Positions 21,457-32,020 of a stretch of 64,000 bases of DNA are shown here, in pieces. The stretch lies in contig NZ_ACCD01000016.1 of NCBI RefSeq assembly GCF_000173775.1, positions 1 to 64,000 of the forward strand, written 5' to 3'. The position numbers were made by a program, and so were the translations under genes. Every line of letters begins with the position of its first letter. Within the stretch, counting starts at the first letter, position 1. The notes below the pieces were generated by a model. The model was not told where the DNA came from and did no database searches. It saw nothing but the letters and a program-made list of their open reading frames with translations. The DNA comes from Yersinia rohdei ATCC 43380 (GTDB lineage: Bacteria; Pseudomonadota; Gammaproteobacteria; Enterobacterales; Enterobacteriaceae).

Positions 21457-21522
21457 TTTTTTATGCTATAAACGGGTACTATGTCTATATCCTAATGTGG
21501 ATAAAACGAGGAGAGAGTCAAC

Positions 21523-22137
21523 GTGATAGGGCGCCTCAGAGGTATTATTCTGGAAAAACAGCCACCGCTGGTGCTGCTGGAAACCAATGGCGTTGGCTAT
21601 GAAGTCCAATTGCCGATGACCTGTTTTTATGAACTGCCCGAACTGGGGCAGGAAGCGATTATCTTTACCCAGTTTGTGGTGCGCGAAGATGCCCAACTGC
21701 TGTACGGATTCAATGATAAGCAAGAACGTGCGCTGTTTCGTGAATTGATCAAAGTTAACGGTGTTGGCCCAAAACTGGCATTGGCCATTCTCTCCGGCAT
21801 GTCCGCACAGCAGTTTGTGGCCGCGGTAGAGCGCGAAGATATCACCACATTGATAAAATTACCGGGTGTGGGCAAGAAAACCGCAGAGCGGTTGGTGGTT
21901 GAAATGAAAGACCGCTTTAAAGGCCTTAACGGTGACTTGTTCAATAATACTGGTGATATTCAACTACCTGCCAGTGCAGCAAAGACCTCAGATGCGGATA
22001 TCGAAGCAGAAGCCGCCTCTGCGCTGGTGGCGTTAGGCTATAAACCACAAGAAGCTAGCCGACTGGTGGGCAAAATAGCGAAACCGGGAGCAGATTGTGA
22101 AACCCTCATTCGTGATGCTCTGCGCGCTGCGTTATAA
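21523..22137 (+). CDS. ruvA: Holliday junction helicase subunit RuvA
   Basis: A 204-residue tetrameric junction-binding protein. The OB-fold ([15 protein letters not shown]) is followed by two helix-hairpin-helix motifs ([34 protein letters not shown]), an acidic linker, and the C-terminal RuvB-contact domain [15 protein letters not shown]. The start codon is GTG behind a strong GAGGAGAG site. LexA-regulated (box at 21437). Confidence 0.96.
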   Translation: MIGRLRGIILEKQPPLVLLETNGVGYEVQLPMTCFYELPELGQEAIIFTQFVVREDAQLLYGFNDKQERALFRELIKVNGVGPKLALAILSGMSAQQFVAAVEREDITTLIKLPGVGKKTAERLVVEMKDRFKGLNGDLFNNTGDIQLPASAAKTSDADIEAEAASALVALGYKPQEASRLVGKIAKPGADCETLIRDALRAAL

Positions 22138-22141
22138 CGAG

Positions 22142-22209
22142 TATCATACCTATTGTCTTGGGCGTAGCAGGCAGCTAACACCCCTGCGGTTTCAAGTACG
22201 AAGGGTATA
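22142..22209. repeat. short intergenic repeat between ruvA and ruvB
   Basis: About 68 bp from ATCATACCTATTGTCTTGGG to TTTCAAGTACGAAGGGTATA, with short inverted ends (ATACC/GGGTAT). The arms resemble the outer parts of Yersinia ERIC-type elements as I recall them, but the ERIC core is missing. It splits the ruvAB operon by 84 bp; ruvAB is closely spaced in E. coli. Confidence 0.55.
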
Positions 22210-22221
22210 AAGGGGCTAAGG

Positions 22222-23226
22222 ATGATTGAAGCAGACCGCCTGATTTCTGCGGGTGTTATCAGTGATGAAGAAAGTATTGATCGGGCTATCCGTCCGAAAA
22301 TGTTGGCAGAATATGTCGGGCAGCCCCATGTCCGTGAGCAAATGGAAATCTTTATTCAGGCGGCTAAACAGCGCGGCGATGCACTGGATCATGTGTTGAT
22401 ATTTGGCCCGCCGGGATTGGGTAAAACGACGCTCGCAAATATTGTCGCCAATGAGATGGGGGTGAATCTGCGAACGACTTCTGGCCCAGTGTTGGAAAAG
22501 GCCGGTGATTTGGCTGCCATGCTCACCAACCTGGAGCCACACGATGTCTTATTTATTGATGAAATCCACCGCTTATCGCCAGTTGTAGAAGAGATTCTGT
22601 ATCCGGCAATGGAGGACTATCAACTAGATATCATGATTGGCGAAGGCCCGGCTGCGCGTTCCATCAAACTTGATTTGCCCCCCTTTACCCTGATTGGCGC
22701 GACGACTCGTGCGGGGTCGTTGACCTCGCCGTTACGTGACCGATTTGGTATTGTGCAGCGGCTAGAGTTTTATCAAGTGGCTGATTTAGAACATATTGTT
22801 TCGCGTAGCGCCAAGTGTCTGGGGCTGGAGTTAACACCGGAAGGGGCACACCAGTTGGCGCGTCGTTCTAGGGGAACTCCTCGGATAACTAACCGTTTGT
22901 TGCGCCGTGTCCGAGACTTTGCAGAAGTCAGAGCAGACGGTGCTATTAACGGAGATGTGGCGATGAAAGCACTGGATATGCTGAATGTTGATGCGGAAGG
23001 GTTCGATTTTATGGACCGCAAACTGTTGCTGGCGGTGATCGATAAGTTTATGGGCGGCCCGGTGGGCCTGGATAATCTGGCTGCTGCTATTGGTGAAGAA
23101 CGAGAAACCATCGAAGATGTGTTGGAGCCCTATTTAATCCAACAAGGATTTATTCAGCGGACACCTCGTGGGCGTATTGCCACTAACCATGCGTATAAAC
23201 ATTTTGGTATTACTCGCGAAGAGTAA
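22222..23226 (+). CDS. ruvB: Holliday junction helicase motor RuvB
   Basis: A 334-residue AAA+ ATPase that drives branch migration with RuvA. Walker A is [13 protein letters not shown] (near residues 61-73), Walker B is LFIDEIHRL, sensor 1 is GATTRAG, and the arginine finger region PLRDRFGI follows. The C-terminal winged helix ends in [25 protein letters not shown]-type sequence precedes the ATG. Confidence 0.97.
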   Translation: MIEADRLISAGVISDEESIDRAIRPKMLAEYVGQPHVREQMEIFIQAAKQRGDALDHVLIFGPPGLGKTTLANIVANEMGVNLRTTSGPVLEKAGDLAAMLTNLEPHDVLFIDEIHRLSPVVEEILYPAMEDYQLDIMIGEGPAARSIKLDLPPFTLIGATTRAGSLTSPLRDRFGIVQRLEFYQVADLEHIVSRSAKCLGLELTPEGAHQLARRSRGTPRITNRLLRRVRDFAEVRADGAINGDVAMKALDMLNVDAEGFDFMDRKLLLAVIDKFMGGPVGLDNLAAAIGEERETIEDVLEPYLIQQGFIQRTPRGRIATNHAYKHFGITREE

Positions 23227-23238
23227 ACCTGTTTGGTA

Positions 23239-23263
23239 TAGGGCTGAATCTGTTTCAGCCCTA
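23239..23263. terminator. hairpin between ruvB and dtpB
   Basis: A perfect 10-bp stem, TAGGGCTGAA/TTCAGCCCTA, with a 5-nt loop sits between the convergent genes. A TTATTTT stretch follows about 10 bases later on the plus strand. Confidence 0.6.
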
Positions 23264-23276
23264 ATGATACTTATTT

Positions 23277-24758
23277 TCAGCTCGTGATTTTCTCAGTCAC
23301 TGGTGTATTAATCATTCTATTGAGCCATGGAATAAGTAGTGCCATAACCAAGGCGATAACCAGTGTGACCATACCGATTTTACCAAAAACATCAGTGTAA
23401 ATAGGTAATGTCTCGAGTGGGTCAGTCATTCCTTCGGGGGTTGCAGTAAAAGTTGCGACATAGCCACCAATCAGGAAGGATGCCGCTTGGGTCAGGAACC
23501 ACATGCCCAGAATAAATCCCATCAGATATTGCGGGACTAATGCGGCCACCATCGCTAAACCCAACGCACTGATCATCAATTCCCCCAGGCTCTGGAATAA
23601 GTAAACCAGAACAATAAACCAAGGTGATGTCAGACCTTGAGCATCAGCAAACCACATCCCAGCAGCAGCAGCGGTCAGAAAGCCCAGTGAACATAAAAAC
23701 ATGCCGACAGTAAATTTGGCGGGCATGGATAAGTCACGGTTTTTACTGCCCAAACGGGTATAAAGTGAAGCTAAAATGGGGCTGGCCACCACCACCCAAA
23801 ACGGATTCAATGCCTGGAAACTAATCGGATTGATAGTAAACCCAAGAATTTCGTGGTGAACATTATTGATAGCAAAGAAGTTTAGTGAGGTGGGCATTTG
23901 TGCATACAGAACATAAAACACTATGGCTTCAATCATCAGAATAAATGCAACGAACATTTTATTGCGACCCAGTTGGTCTTGTTTTAATGCCTCTTTGAAG
24001 AAGATAAACACCACAATCAGCGATAAGACGATCAGTACCAGGTTGGCGATAATGACATGATTCATCAACCAAGCGCAGACACAAATCATCACCAAGCTTC
24101 CGGCCAAAACCAACAACAAATTGCGCCAATTTAACGGTTTTGCATCTGGCTCAGAACCGATATTACGCACCATATGGCGGCAACAGAAATAGACCAGTAG
24201 CGCAAATATTAAACCAATGCCACACAAGTAATACGTAATGGTGTAACCGAAGCGTTCAGCTATAACTGGAGCCAATGATAATGACAGTAATGAACCAATA
24301 TTTATCGACATATAAAACAGGGTAAAGGCGCCATCTAGCCGTGGATCTTTAGGTGGATAACATTTTGAGAGTAAGCTTGCTGGGTTGGCTTTAAATAAAC
24401 CATTCCCGACGGCAATGGTTCCTAATGCGAAGAAAATTAAGTTAGGTTGATACAGTGATAAACCGGTAGCAAAATAGCCGGCAGCCAGCACGACGGCACC
24501 TAATACCATGGTGCGTTTAGTGCCTAATAAATGGTCACCGACGTAGCCACCAATGGAAATCAAACCATAAACTAATGCCGCAAAAGCACCAAAAGTAATA
24601 AATGCCTGCTCTTGCGAGAAACCGAGTTGTGTAACGAAGAAGACAGCCAGAATCCCCTGAACACCGTAATAACCGAATCTCTCCCATAGTTCGACAAAAA
24701 AGATCATAAAAAACGGTTTAGGTTGCTGAAGTAAACCAGTGGGGGTGGTTCTATCCAT
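23277..24758 (-). CDS. dtpB: proton-dependent di/tripeptide transporter DtpB
   Basis: A 493-residue POT/PTR-family symporter with 14 predicted membrane segments. The family signature [19 protein letters not shown] (ExxER motif) is near residue 25, and the second signature [13 protein letters not shown] near 145. The opening [19 protein letters not shown] resembles E. coli DtpB, not DtpA. In E. coli dtpB (yhiP) lies elsewhere; here it sits between ruvB and znuB. Confidence 0.92.
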   Translation of the reverse strand: MDRTTPTGLLQQPKPFFMIFFVELWERFGYYGVQGILAVFFVTQLGFSQEQAFITFGAFAALVYGLISIGGYVGDHLLGTKRTMVLGAVVLAAGYFATGLSLYQPNLIFFALGTIAVGNGLFKANPASLLSKCYPPKDPRLDGAFTLFYMSINIGSLLSLSLAPVIAERFGYTITYYLCGIGLIFALLVYFCCRHMVRNIGSEPDAKPLNWRNLLLVLAGSLVMICVCAWLMNHVIIANLVLIVLSLIVVFIFFKEALKQDQLGRNKMFVAFILMIEAIVFYVLYAQMPTSLNFFAINNVHHEILGFTINPISFQALNPFWVVVASPILASLYTRLGSKNRDLSMPAKFTVGMFLCSLGFLTAAAAGMWFADAQGLTSPWFIVLVYLFQSLGELMISALGLAMVAALVPQYLMGFILGMWFLTQAASFLIGGYVATFTATPEGMTDPLETLPIYTDVFGKIGMVTLVIALVMALLIPWLNRMINTPVTEKITS

Positions 24759-25059
24759 GATAGGTTGCCTCTACGGGGTCATTGTTCTGCGAAAATGAGG
24801 AGCCAATAAAGTCCATACAGAAGCTAAAAACCTTCCGCGCGAATATTATAATGCTCGTTTTATTTAGTTAATTCGCAGGGTATTACACTGGCTTGATGCA
24901 GTATTTGTGGTTGATCACACTAATTAAAATATTAAAATCAGAATTGATGATTGTAGGAGTGATATTGAAAGTATAGCTAACAAGGGCATTATTGTGGGGT
25001 GAGAGTGCGGGAGAGCGAATATTAGGGGCTTACAGAGATAAACCCCTATCGGGAAGTCA
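24759..25059. other. dtpB-znuB intergenic region
   Basis: This 301-bp AT-rich interval should hold the dtpB promoter (minus strand). Near znuB is a weak hairpin, TAGGGG (25023-25028) with CCCCTA (25043-25048), which may end the znuCB transcript. I see nothing else I can support. Confidence 0.45.
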
Positions 25060-25845
25060 TTATCCGCGCGGTTTTTGTGACAGGCTCAGGATAAACATTG
25101 CTGCGGCGCAAAGTACCACGGAAGGCCCCGCAGGCGTATCGTATAACGCCGAGAAGGTTAAGCCGCCCGTCACGGCAACAATACCAATACCTATAGCGAT
25201 TCCAGCCATTTGCTCTGGGGTTCGGGCAAAACGGCGCGCGGCGGCGGCAGGGATTATCAGCAGTGATGTGATAATCAGTGCGCCGACAAATTTCATCGAT
25301 AGCCCTATGGTCAGCGCGGTAACTAGCATCAATAGCATTCGCACCCGCTCCAGATTAATTCCGTCCACGTGGGCTAATTCCGGGCTGATGGTCATTGATA
25401 ACAGCGCCCGCCATTGCCAGCATAAGACGCCCAGAACCACGACCACACCGGCGGCAATTAGCCAGATATCACTTAAGGTCACGGAAAGCAGATCGCCAAA
25501 CAGGTAGGCCATTAAATCAACCCGCACATTGTGCATTAGGCTAACCACCACTAAACCCAGTGATAATGCGCTGTGGGCCATAATCCCCAGCAGGGTATCG
25601 ACGGCCAGTTGTGGGCGACGTTCCAACCACACCAGTATCAGGGCTAATACCATGGTCATCACGATAACAGCATAGAATGGATTTACATTTAGCAGTAAAC
25701 CGAATGCTACCCCCAATAAAGATGCGTGGGCCAATGTATCGCCAAAATAAGACATTCGACGCCAGACGACAAAAGATCCCAGCGGGCCGGCTGCAGTTGC
25801 CAGCAATACGCCAGCTAACCAGCCGGGCAGCAATAATTCAATCAT
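25060..25845 (-). CDS. znuB: zinc ABC transporter permease ZnuB
   Basis: A 261-residue inner-membrane permease of the ABC-3 metal uptake family with 7-8 hydrophobic segments. Family blocks are [26 protein letters not shown] near the N-terminus and [24 protein letters not shown]. It works with ZnuC and ZnuA to import zinc. Its ATG overlaps the znuC stop by 4 bases (ATGA), so the two are translationally coupled. Confidence 0.95.
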   Translation of the reverse strand: MIELLLPGWLAGVLLATAAGPLGSFVVWRRMSYFGDTLAHASLLGVAFGLLLNVNPFYAVIVMTMVLALILVWLERRPQLAVDTLLGIMAHSALSLGLVVVSLMHNVRVDLMAYLFGDLLSVTLSDIWLIAAGVVVVLGVLCWQWRALLSMTISPELAHVDGINLERVRMLLMLVTALTIGLSMKFVGALIITSLLIIPAAAARRFARTPEQMAGIAIGIGIVAVTGGLTFSALYDTPAGPSVVLCAAAMFILSLSQKPRG

Positions 25846-26600
25846 GCGTCGCGGCTCCCGCTATTTTTCAAAATTATTTTTCCGTGCAAATCATGGCGAT
25901 GATTGTGGTGATGACGATAAACGGCTAATTGCTCGGCGCCGCGATTGCCAAACATGGCAATAAACTCCGGATGAGTTGAAACCACTTCGGGCGCACCTGA
26001 ACAGCAAATATGTTGGTTAAGGCACAATACCTCATCAGTTTTAGCCATCACTAAATGCAAGTCATGAGACACCATTAGCACGGCGCAACCCAATTCTTTA
26101 CGCAATTGCTCAATCAAGTCATACAGTGCCAATTGCCCATTAACATCAACCCCTTGCGTTGGCTCATCCAACACTAATAATTGTGGTCGATTTAATAATG
26201 CTCGAGCCAAGAGTACGCGTTGGTTTTCGCCACCGGACAACTTTTGCATCGGTTGATCCAAAAGATGAGCAGCATGTACCCGTTTCAGGGCGGGCAGGAT
26301 ATCTGCTTTTTTTACACCTGGTTTTAACCGCATAAAACGGCTGACTGTCAGTGGCAGAGTGGCGTCCAGATGGAGTTTTTGCGGAACATAACCGATACGT
26401 AAACCAGGTTCACGAACCAGTGTCCCGCTGGTGGGCGCAATCAGCCCCAACACCACACGAACCAGTGTCGATTTGCCAGCACCATTTGGCCCAAGTAGGG
26501 TAAGGATTCTCCCCGGGCGCAGAGACAGGGAAATATCATTGAGTACCCGCCGGCTACCAAAAGTGACGGATATCTTATTTAAAGTTACCAATGTAGACAT
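25842..26600 (-). CDS. znuC: zinc ABC transporter ATP-binding protein ZnuC
   Basis: A 252-residue ATPase of the zinc importer. Walker A is [14 protein letters not shown] near residue 36-49, the ABC signature is [16 protein letters not shown], and Walker B is [13 protein letters not shown] His-rich tail ([13 protein letters not shown]) near the C-terminus is typical and may bind zinc. It is divergent from znuA with a shared Zur box. Confidence 0.95.
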   Translation of the reverse strand: MSTLVTLNKISVTFGSRRVLNDISLSLRPGRILTLLGPNGAGKSTLVRVVLGLIAPTSGTLVREPGLRIGYVPQKLHLDATLPLTVSRFMRLKPGVKKADILPALKRVHAAHLLDQPMQKLSGGENQRVLLARALLNRPQLLVLDEPTQGVDVNGQLALYDLIEQLRKELGCAVLMVSHDLHLVMAKTDEVLCLNQHICCSGAPEVVSTHPEFIAMFGNRGAEQLAVYRHHHNHRHDLHGKIILKNSGSRDA

Positions 26601-26625
26601 TATGATTACGTTTGCAGAACCGAGT

Positions 26626-26648
26626 GAATGTTATAATATTACGCTTTC
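26626..26648. promoter_or_regulatory. Zur operator between znuC and znuA
   Basis: A 23-bp near-palindrome, left part GAATGTTATAAT and right part ATTACGCTTTC, matches the enterobacterial Zur box centred on TTATAATAT. It sits in the 75-bp divergent promoter region, so zinc-loaded Zur would repress both znuCB and znuA. Confidence 0.85.
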
Positions 26649-26675
26649 CCCATCAAAACGTCGAGAATTCGTATT

Positions 26676-27635
26676 ATGTTACATAAAAATAACTGGCTGA
26701 AGCGGGCAATGCTGGCGAGTGTAATTTTATTTGCCAACCCATTTAATATTGCCTCTGCTGCGGTCGTTACATCAGTGCGTCCGTTAGGTTTCATCGCCGC
26801 CGCCATTGCTGATGGTGTGCTGCCGACTGAAGTTTTATTGCCCGATGGCGCATCGCCACACGATTATGCGCTGCGCCCATCAGATGTCCAGCGGTTACGT
26901 AGTGCTGAGCTGGTTATTTGGGTCGGGCCAGAAATGGAGGCATTCTTAACGAAACCACTAACGCAAGTTGCTGATAATAAAAAGATAGCTTTGGCGCAGT
27001 TACCTGGCGTCACACCTTTATTGATGAAAGGTGATGAACATGACGAGCATGAAGGGGAAGACGCAGGGCATGACCATGATCATGCTACAGATAATCACAG
27101 TGACGAGCACCATCATGGCGAATATAACATGCATATTTGGTTGTCCCCAACCATAGCTAAACAATCTGCAATCGCCATTCACGACAGATTATTGGAACTT
27201 ATGCCGCAAAATAAGGATAAATTAGATGCAAACCTGCGCCGATTCGAGGATCAACTAGCGCAAAATGAAAAAAATATTGCTACTATGTTAAAGCCTGCCC
27301 AAGGTAAGGGATACTTCGTTTTTCATGATGCCTATGGCTACTTTGAAAAACACTTTGGCTTGAGCCCATTAGGGCATTTTACAGTCAATCCTGAAATACA
27401 ACCTGGTGCGCAGCGTTTACATCAAATTCGAACACAACTGGTTGAGCAAAAAGCAGTATGCGTTTTTGCTGAGCCACAATTCAGGCCAGCCGTCATTAAT
27501 GCTGTAGCCAAAGGAACTAACGTGCGTTCTGGCACCTTGGACCCCTTGGGGAGCGGTATAGTATTAGGCAGGGATAGCTATGTGGACTTTATGTCTCAGT
27601 TGTCTAACCAATACGTGAGCTGCCTGAAAGATTAA
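26676..27635 (+). CDS. znuA: periplasmic zinc-binding protein ZnuA
   Basis: A 319-residue cluster A-I solute-binding protein with a signal peptide ending about AASA-A (residue 28-30). Zinc ligands are expected in [20 protein letters not shown] and [10 protein letters not shown]. Between them is the acidic His-rich loop ([20 protein letters not shown] and following residues) seen in zinc-specific members. Two Cys ([15 protein letters not shown]) probably form the family disulfide. mepM starts 14 bp later. Confidence 0.95.
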   Translation: MLHKNNWLKRAMLASVILFANPFNIASAAVVTSVRPLGFIAAAIADGVLPTEVLLPDGASPHDYALRPSDVQRLRSAELVIWVGPEMEAFLTKPLTQVADNKKIALAQLPGVTPLLMKGDEHDEHEGEDAGHDHDHATDNHSDEHHHGEYNMHIWLSPTIAKQSAIAIHDRLLELMPQNKDKLDANLRRFEDQLAQNEKNIATMLKPAQGKGYFVFHDAYGYFEKHFGLSPLGHFTVNPEIQPGAQRLHQIRTQLVEQKAVCVFAEPQFRPAVINAVAKGTNVRSGTLDPLGSGIVLGRDSYVDFMSQLSNQYVSCLKD

Positions 27636-27649
27636 AAGGATACTCATAA

Positions 27650-28966
27650 GTGCAGCAGATAGTCCGAACTATCACCTTGGCGTATAGCAATCTCCCTCGA
27701 CCTCACCGCATTATGTTGGGGTCGTTGACTGTAATGACGTTGGCCGTCGCTGTTTGGCGGCCTTTTGTTTATCATTCAGAGCATGAGCCTGTTGCGAAAA
27801 GTGTGGTATTAGATACCAGTCAGCCCCGTATTTTATTGCCGGAAGCCAGTGAACCCATTGATCAGCCCACTCCTGATGATGACATTCCGCAAGACGAATT
27901 AGATGCCAAAGATGCCAGTGAACCGGGCGTCCATGAGTATGTTGTCTCAACCGGGGATACCCTGAGCAGCATTCTTACTCAATATGGTATTGATATCTCA
28001 GATGTTTCCTTATTAGCAACCCAAAACCGTGATTTACGTAACCTGAAGATTGGGCAACAAATCTCTTGGACGGTTAATGACACCGGTGATTTGCAACGTA
28101 TGGTATGGGAGGTTTCACGCCGTGAAACCCGTACTTATGATCGTGTTGGCAATAATTTCAAAGAAACTAAAGAGTTGCAGAAAGGTGAGTGGAGCAACTC
28201 GGTTCTGACTGGGCGGCTTGACGGCAGCTTTGTCACCAGTGCTAAAAAGGCGGGTTTGACCAATACTGAGATTCGTGCAGTGACCAAAGCACTTCAATGG
28301 CAATTAGATTTCGCCAAATTGCGCAAGGGGGATCAGTTTTCAGTTTTGATGTCCCGCGAGGTTCTTGATGGTCGCCGTGAGCAGAGCCAATTGGTGGGGG
28401 TGCGCATGCGCTCCGGTGGTAAGGATTACTATGCGATTCGTGCCGATGACGGGAAGTTTTATGATCGCCAAGGGTCTGGTTTGGCACGTGGTTTCTTGCG
28501 TTTCCCCACGATAAAACAATTCCGTGTTTCGTCTAACTTTAATCCGCGCCGGCTTAACCCTGTGACTGGGCGCATTGCGCCACACAAAGGGGTGGATTTC
28601 TCTATGCCAGTCGGTACACCTGTACTGGCGGTGGGTGATGGCGAAGTGGTCATTGCGAAGCGAAGTGGGGCGGCGGGCAATTATGTTGCTATTCGTCATG
28701 GTCGCCAATATACCACGCGCTATATGCACTTGAAGAAACTGCTGGTTAAGCCAGGACAAAAAGTTAAACGTGGCGATCGTATTGCCCTGTCAGGTAACAC
28801 TGGCCGTTCTACTGGCCCACATCTGCATTATGAATTTTGGATGAACCAGCAAGCGGTTAACCCACTGACCGCCAAGTTACCGCGTTCCGAAGGGTTAACA
28901 GGTAAAGATCGTAACGAGTATATGGCTATTGCCAAGCAGGTCATTCCGCAGTTGCAACTGGATTAA
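27650..28966 (+). CDS. mepM: murein DD-endopeptidase MepM
   Basis: A 438-residue envelope protein with an N-terminal anchor (MLGSLTVMTLAVAVW), a LysM-like domain (YVVSTGDTLSSILTQYGI, near residue 100) and a C-terminal M23 metallopeptidase domain. Zinc ligands are visible in HKGVDFSMP and GPHLHYEFW. It cleaves D-Ala-mDAP cross-links to allow wall growth. The start codon is GTG after AAAAGGATACTCATAA. It is 14 bp after znuA, so it may be cotranscribed. Confidence 0.93.
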   Translation: MQQIVRTITLAYSNLPRPHRIMLGSLTVMTLAVAVWRPFVYHSEHEPVAKSVVLDTSQPRILLPEASEPIDQPTPDDDIPQDELDAKDASEPGVHEYVVSTGDTLSSILTQYGIDISDVSLLATQNRDLRNLKIGQQISWTVNDTGDLQRMVWEVSRRETRTYDRVGNNFKETKELQKGEWSNSVLTGRLDGSFVTSAKKAGLTNTEIRAVTKALQWQLDFAKLRKGDQFSVLMSREVLDGRREQSQLVGVRMRSGGKDYYAIRADDGKFYDRQGSGLARGFLRFPTIKQFRVSSNFNPRRLNPVTGRIAPHKGVDFSMPVGTPVLAVGDGEVVIAKRSGAAGNYVAIRHGRQYTTRYMHLKKLLVKPGQKVKRGDRIALSGNTGRSTGPHLHYEFWMNQQAVNPLTAKLPRSEGLTGKDRNEYMAIAKQVIPQLQLD

Positions 28967-29041
28967 CTGTTATCCGGTTGCCACAAACTATCGGAGTGTT
29001 TATACCTAAAGTTATTGGTTTTGCAGGTAGACCGCAAACAA

Positions 29042-29085
29042 ACACATCCCGAATCAAATACTGAGATAATTGATTCGGGATGTGT
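29042..29085 (+). terminator. long perfect hairpin between mepM and lpxM
   Basis: A perfect 16-bp stem, ACACATCCCGAATCAA (29042-29057) with its complement at 29070-29085 and a 12-nt loop. No U-tract follows, so it may be a transcript-end stabiliser or pause site. Confidence 0.55.
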
Positions 29086-29120
29086 GAGTTGCTAATAATC
29101 CTGAAATTTCAATAGCTAAG

Positions 29121-29139
29121 GGACTAATATTATTAGTCC
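29121..29139. promoter_or_regulatory. 19-bp perfect dyad upstream of lpxM
   Basis: GGACTAATA-T-TATTAGTCC is a perfect inverted repeat lying 25 bp before the lpxM start codon. It could be an operator or a leader hairpin; I do not recognise the regulator. Confidence 0.5.
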
Positions 29140-29163
29140 ACGGCCTATTCTAAGAGTTCCCCC

Positions 29164-30126
29164 ATGCATAAAGAGAAAAACGACGCTGCTGGTTTTATTC
29201 CGGTATTCAAGAAATCTTTCCTACATCCACGGTTTTGGGGGGTATGGCTAGGAACTGGCGCAATGGCAGCTCTGGCTTATGTGCCACCGAAATTCCGTGA
29301 CCCATTATTGGCTGGCATTGGCCGTTTGGCCGGGAAATTTGCCAAAAGCGCCCGTCGTCGCGCCCGTATTAATCTTCTCTATTGTATGCCGGAATTACCC
29401 GAAGCAGAGCGGGAACATATTATTGATCAAATGTTTGCGACTGCGGCCCAGCCTTTAATGATGATGGCGGAACTGTGTTTTCGCGATCCCAAGAAGGTGT
29501 TAACTCGGGTTCATTGGCATGGGTTAGATATTTTAGACCAACTACAACAGCAGGAACGTAATGTTATTTTGTTGGTGCCCCACGCCTGGTCGATTGATAT
29601 TCCGGCTATGCTATTAGCCGAGCAAGGCAAGCCGGTGGCTGGCATGTTCCATCATCAGCGCAATCCATTAATTGATTACTTATGGAACAGCGCCCGGTTG
29701 CGGTTTGGTGGGCGTATCCATGCACGCGACAGCGGCATTAAGCCATTTATCAGTTCAGTGCGTCAGGGATTTTGGGGATACTATTTACCCGATGAAGATT
29801 ATGGCCCAGAGCAAAGTGAGTTTGTTGATTTCTTTGCGACCTATAAGGCGACATTGCCCGCGGTGGGGCGGTTGATGAAAGTGTGTCGTGCGGCTATCGT
29901 GCCCATGTTCCCCGTCTATAATTATCGCGAACATCGCCTTGATATTTATATTCGTCCACCAATGGATGATTTAGCGGATGCCGATGATGTGTATATTGCC
30001 CGCCGCATGAACGAAGAAGTTGAGTTGCTGGTAAAACCGAATCCTGAGCAATATACCTGGATACTTAAGCTATTGAAAACCCGCAAAGAAGGTGAGATAG
30101 AGCCTTATGTTCGTAAGGATCTCTAG
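29164..30126 (+). CDS. lpxM: lipid A myristoyltransferase LpxM
   Basis: A 320-residue late acyltransferase of the LpxL/LpxM/LpxP family that adds the final secondary acyl chain to Kdo2-lipid A at the inner membrane. The catalytic HX4D motif is HAWSID near residues 141-146, with an N-terminal membrane anchor ([18 protein letters not shown]). It follows mepM as in E. coli. The ATG is preceded only by a weak site (AAGAGTTCCCCC). Confidence 0.92.
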   Translation: MHKEKNDAAGFIPVFKKSFLHPRFWGVWLGTGAMAALAYVPPKFRDPLLAGIGRLAGKFAKSARRRARINLLYCMPELPEAEREHIIDQMFATAAQPLMMMAELCFRDPKKVLTRVHWHGLDILDQLQQQERNVILLVPHAWSIDIPAMLLAEQGKPVAGMFHHQRNPLIDYLWNSARLRFGGRIHARDSGIKPFISSVRQGFWGYYLPDEDYGPEQSEFVDFFATYKATLPAVGRLMKVCRAAIVPMFPVYNYREHRLDIYIRPPMDDLADADDVYIARRMNEEVELLVKPNPEQYTWILKLLKTRKEGEIEPYVRKDL

Positions 30127-30142
30127 TGTTCGATTAGACATA

Positions 30143-30177
30143 AAAAAGCCCGCTGTTGATTAGCGGGCTTTTTGTTT
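30143..30177. terminator. bidirectional terminator between lpxM and pykA
   Basis: AAAAAGCCCGCT (30143-30154) pairs perfectly with AGCGGGCTTTTT (30162-30173), with T-runs on both strands, serving both convergent genes. Confidence 0.9.
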
Positions 30178-30188
30178 TTAACTCAGTA

Positions 30189-31631
30189 TCACTCAACGCG
30201 GATGATACGGCTGGTGTTAGTGGTACCAATAGTTCCCATCACGTCGCCTTGTGTGACAATAACCAAGTCGCCAGAAACCAAGAAACCTTTATCTTTCAGG
30301 CGATTAACTGCTTCAGTCGCAGCCAGCACGCCATCAGTATGTGGGTCACAATACACCGGGGTAACACCACGATAAATAGCCGTCAGGTTTAACGTATGAT
30401 CATGACGTGACATTGCAAAGATAGGTAAACCAGAGCTGATACGAGACATCATCAGTGCGGTACGGCCCGATTCAGTCATGGCGATAATTGCCGTGATGCC
30501 TTTCAGGTGGTTTGCCGCATACATGGTTGACATGGCAATGGCTTCTTCGACATTGTCGAATTGCACATCAAGGCGGTGCTTAGAGACATTAATACTTGGG
30601 ATTTTTTCAGCACCCAGGCAAACACGCGCCATTGCAGCAACAGTTTCTGCTGGATATTGCCCAGCGGCTGTTTCAGCCGACAACATCACGGCGTCAGTTC
30701 CATCCAATACGGCGTTCGCCACGTCCATAACTTCTGCACGGGTTGGCATTGGATTGGTTATCATCGATTCCATCATCTGGGTTGCGGTGATGACAGCGCG
30801 GTTAAGCTGACGAGCACGACGAATCAGTTTTTTCTGAATCCCCACCAGCTCAGGGTCACCAATTTCAACCCCCAAGTCACCACGGGCGACCATCACTACA
30901 TCTGAGGCCAGAATGATATCATCCATGGCTTCGTCAGTTGCAACTGCTTCAGCGCGTTCAACTTTTGCCACAATTTGTGCATTACAACCCGCATCACGGG
31001 CCAAACGACGAGCATAATGCAAATCTTCGCCAGTACGTGGGAAAGACACGGCCAGGAAGTCCACACCAATTTTAGCGGCGGTGATAATGTCGGCTTTGTC
31101 TTTTTCTGTTAATGCTTCGGCTGACAAACCACCACCGAGCTTATTAATGCCTTTATTATTGGAAAGAGGGCCGCCGACAGTAACCTCGGTAAACACTTTC
31201 ATGCCCTGAACTTCAATAACTTTCAGTTGTACTCGGCCATCGTCCAATAACAGGATGTCACCGGGCACGACATCCGCGGGCAAGCCTTTATAGTCGATAC
31301 CTACTTTGTCTTTATCACCTTCGCCTTTGGCCATATTGGCATCCAGCAAAAATTTATCGTGTACGTTAAGGAATACTTTTCCTTCCTTAAAAGTAGACAC
31401 CCGGATCTTAGGGCCTTGCAAATCGCCAAGAATAGCTACATGACGGCCCAATCTGGCGGCAATCTCACGGACTTTATTGGCCCGTAATTCATGATCTTCA
31501 GCGCTACCATGGGAAAAATTCAGGCGGACTACGTTAGCACCCGCAGCAATAATCTTTTCCAGATTATTATCGCGGTCAGTAGCGGGCCCCAGTGTAGTAA
31601 CAATCTTGGTCCTTCTTAGCCGTCTGGACAT
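30189..31631 (-). CDS. pykA: pyruvate kinase II
   Basis: A 480-residue pyruvate kinase of the AMP-activated type II. The start [20 protein letters not shown], the active-site segment [11 protein letters not shown] and the [11 protein letters not shown] stretch are intact. Length equals E. coli PykA. A HexR-like box lies about 70 bp upstream (31699-31713), in keeping with HexR control of lower glycolysis in gamma-proteobacteria. Confidence 0.97.
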   Translation of the reverse strand: MSRRLRRTKIVTTLGPATDRDNNLEKIIAAGANVVRLNFSHGSAEDHELRANKVREIAARLGRHVAILGDLQGPKIRVSTFKEGKVFLNVHDKFLLDANMAKGEGDKDKVGIDYKGLPADVVPGDILLLDDGRVQLKVIEVQGMKVFTEVTVGGPLSNNKGINKLGGGLSAEALTEKDKADIITAAKIGVDFLAVSFPRTGEDLHYARRLARDAGCNAQIVAKVERAEAVATDEAMDDIILASDVVMVARGDLGVEIGDPELVGIQKKLIRRARQLNRAVITATQMMESMITNPMPTRAEVMDVANAVLDGTDAVMLSAETAAGQYPAETVAAMARVCLGAEKIPSINVSKHRLDVQFDNVEEAIAMSTMYAANHLKGITAIIAMTESGRTALMMSRISSGLPIFAMSRHDHTLNLTAIYRGVTPVYCDPHTDGVLAATEAVNRLKDKGFLVSGDLVIVTQGDVMGTIGTTNTSRIIRVE

Positions 31632-32020
31632 CTTTTACTCCGTTGACTGATAAAGCATGGTGTTGTTAAAACAGCGGATAATAAATCCAATAGTAAAATG
31701 TAACTTTGCTACAAATTTACGGCGACCTATCTATGACAACATAATGTGTATCATAACACTGTGCTATCTATGTTATCCGCTTGCGGATGTAAAACTATCG
31801 ATGTTAAAAACGGCCAACTTAGGGCAGTTTATGCATCAATGACAACATTACAAAAGCGAGCTATTTACCCTCTGTTGACTCTACGAGTGCTAAAGCCAAA
31901 ACATCATTTTTCAATAATACGTCAAATTTTTGTGACAGAAGATGCGCTAACACAAAACAAACTGACTTCGGTCACGGGTTGGTTACTTTTTGATACAATT
32001 TATTCTACGCCATTATTTAC
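31632..32020. other. pykA-hexR intergenic region
   Basis: This 389-bp interval holds the pykA promoter on the minus strand and a HexR-like box. The rest is AT-rich. A plus-strand open frame beginning at 31746 continues antisense to hexR and is not coding in my view. Confidence 0.5.
31699..31713. promoter_or_regulatory. HexR-like box upstream of pykA
   Basis: TGTAACTTTGCTACA keeps the TGTA...TACA frame of the HexR motif recalled from gamma-proteobacteria (TGTAATNNNATTACA type), about 70 bp before the pykA start. Confidence 0.5.

Noticed and set aside
24905-24925. CRP-like TGTGGTTGATCACA near dtpB
   Set aside because: The half-sites are 4 bp apart, not 6, so it does not fit the CRP spacing.
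24992-25507. 171-codon plus-strand frame
   Set aside because: Antisense to znuB over most of its length and low-complexity (Ser/Thr/Ile-rich); a shadow of a membrane protein gene.
26998-27130. Possible low-complexity or frameshifted segment in znuA
   Set aside because: It is the normal His/Asp-rich loop of zinc-specific binding proteins and the frame is intact.
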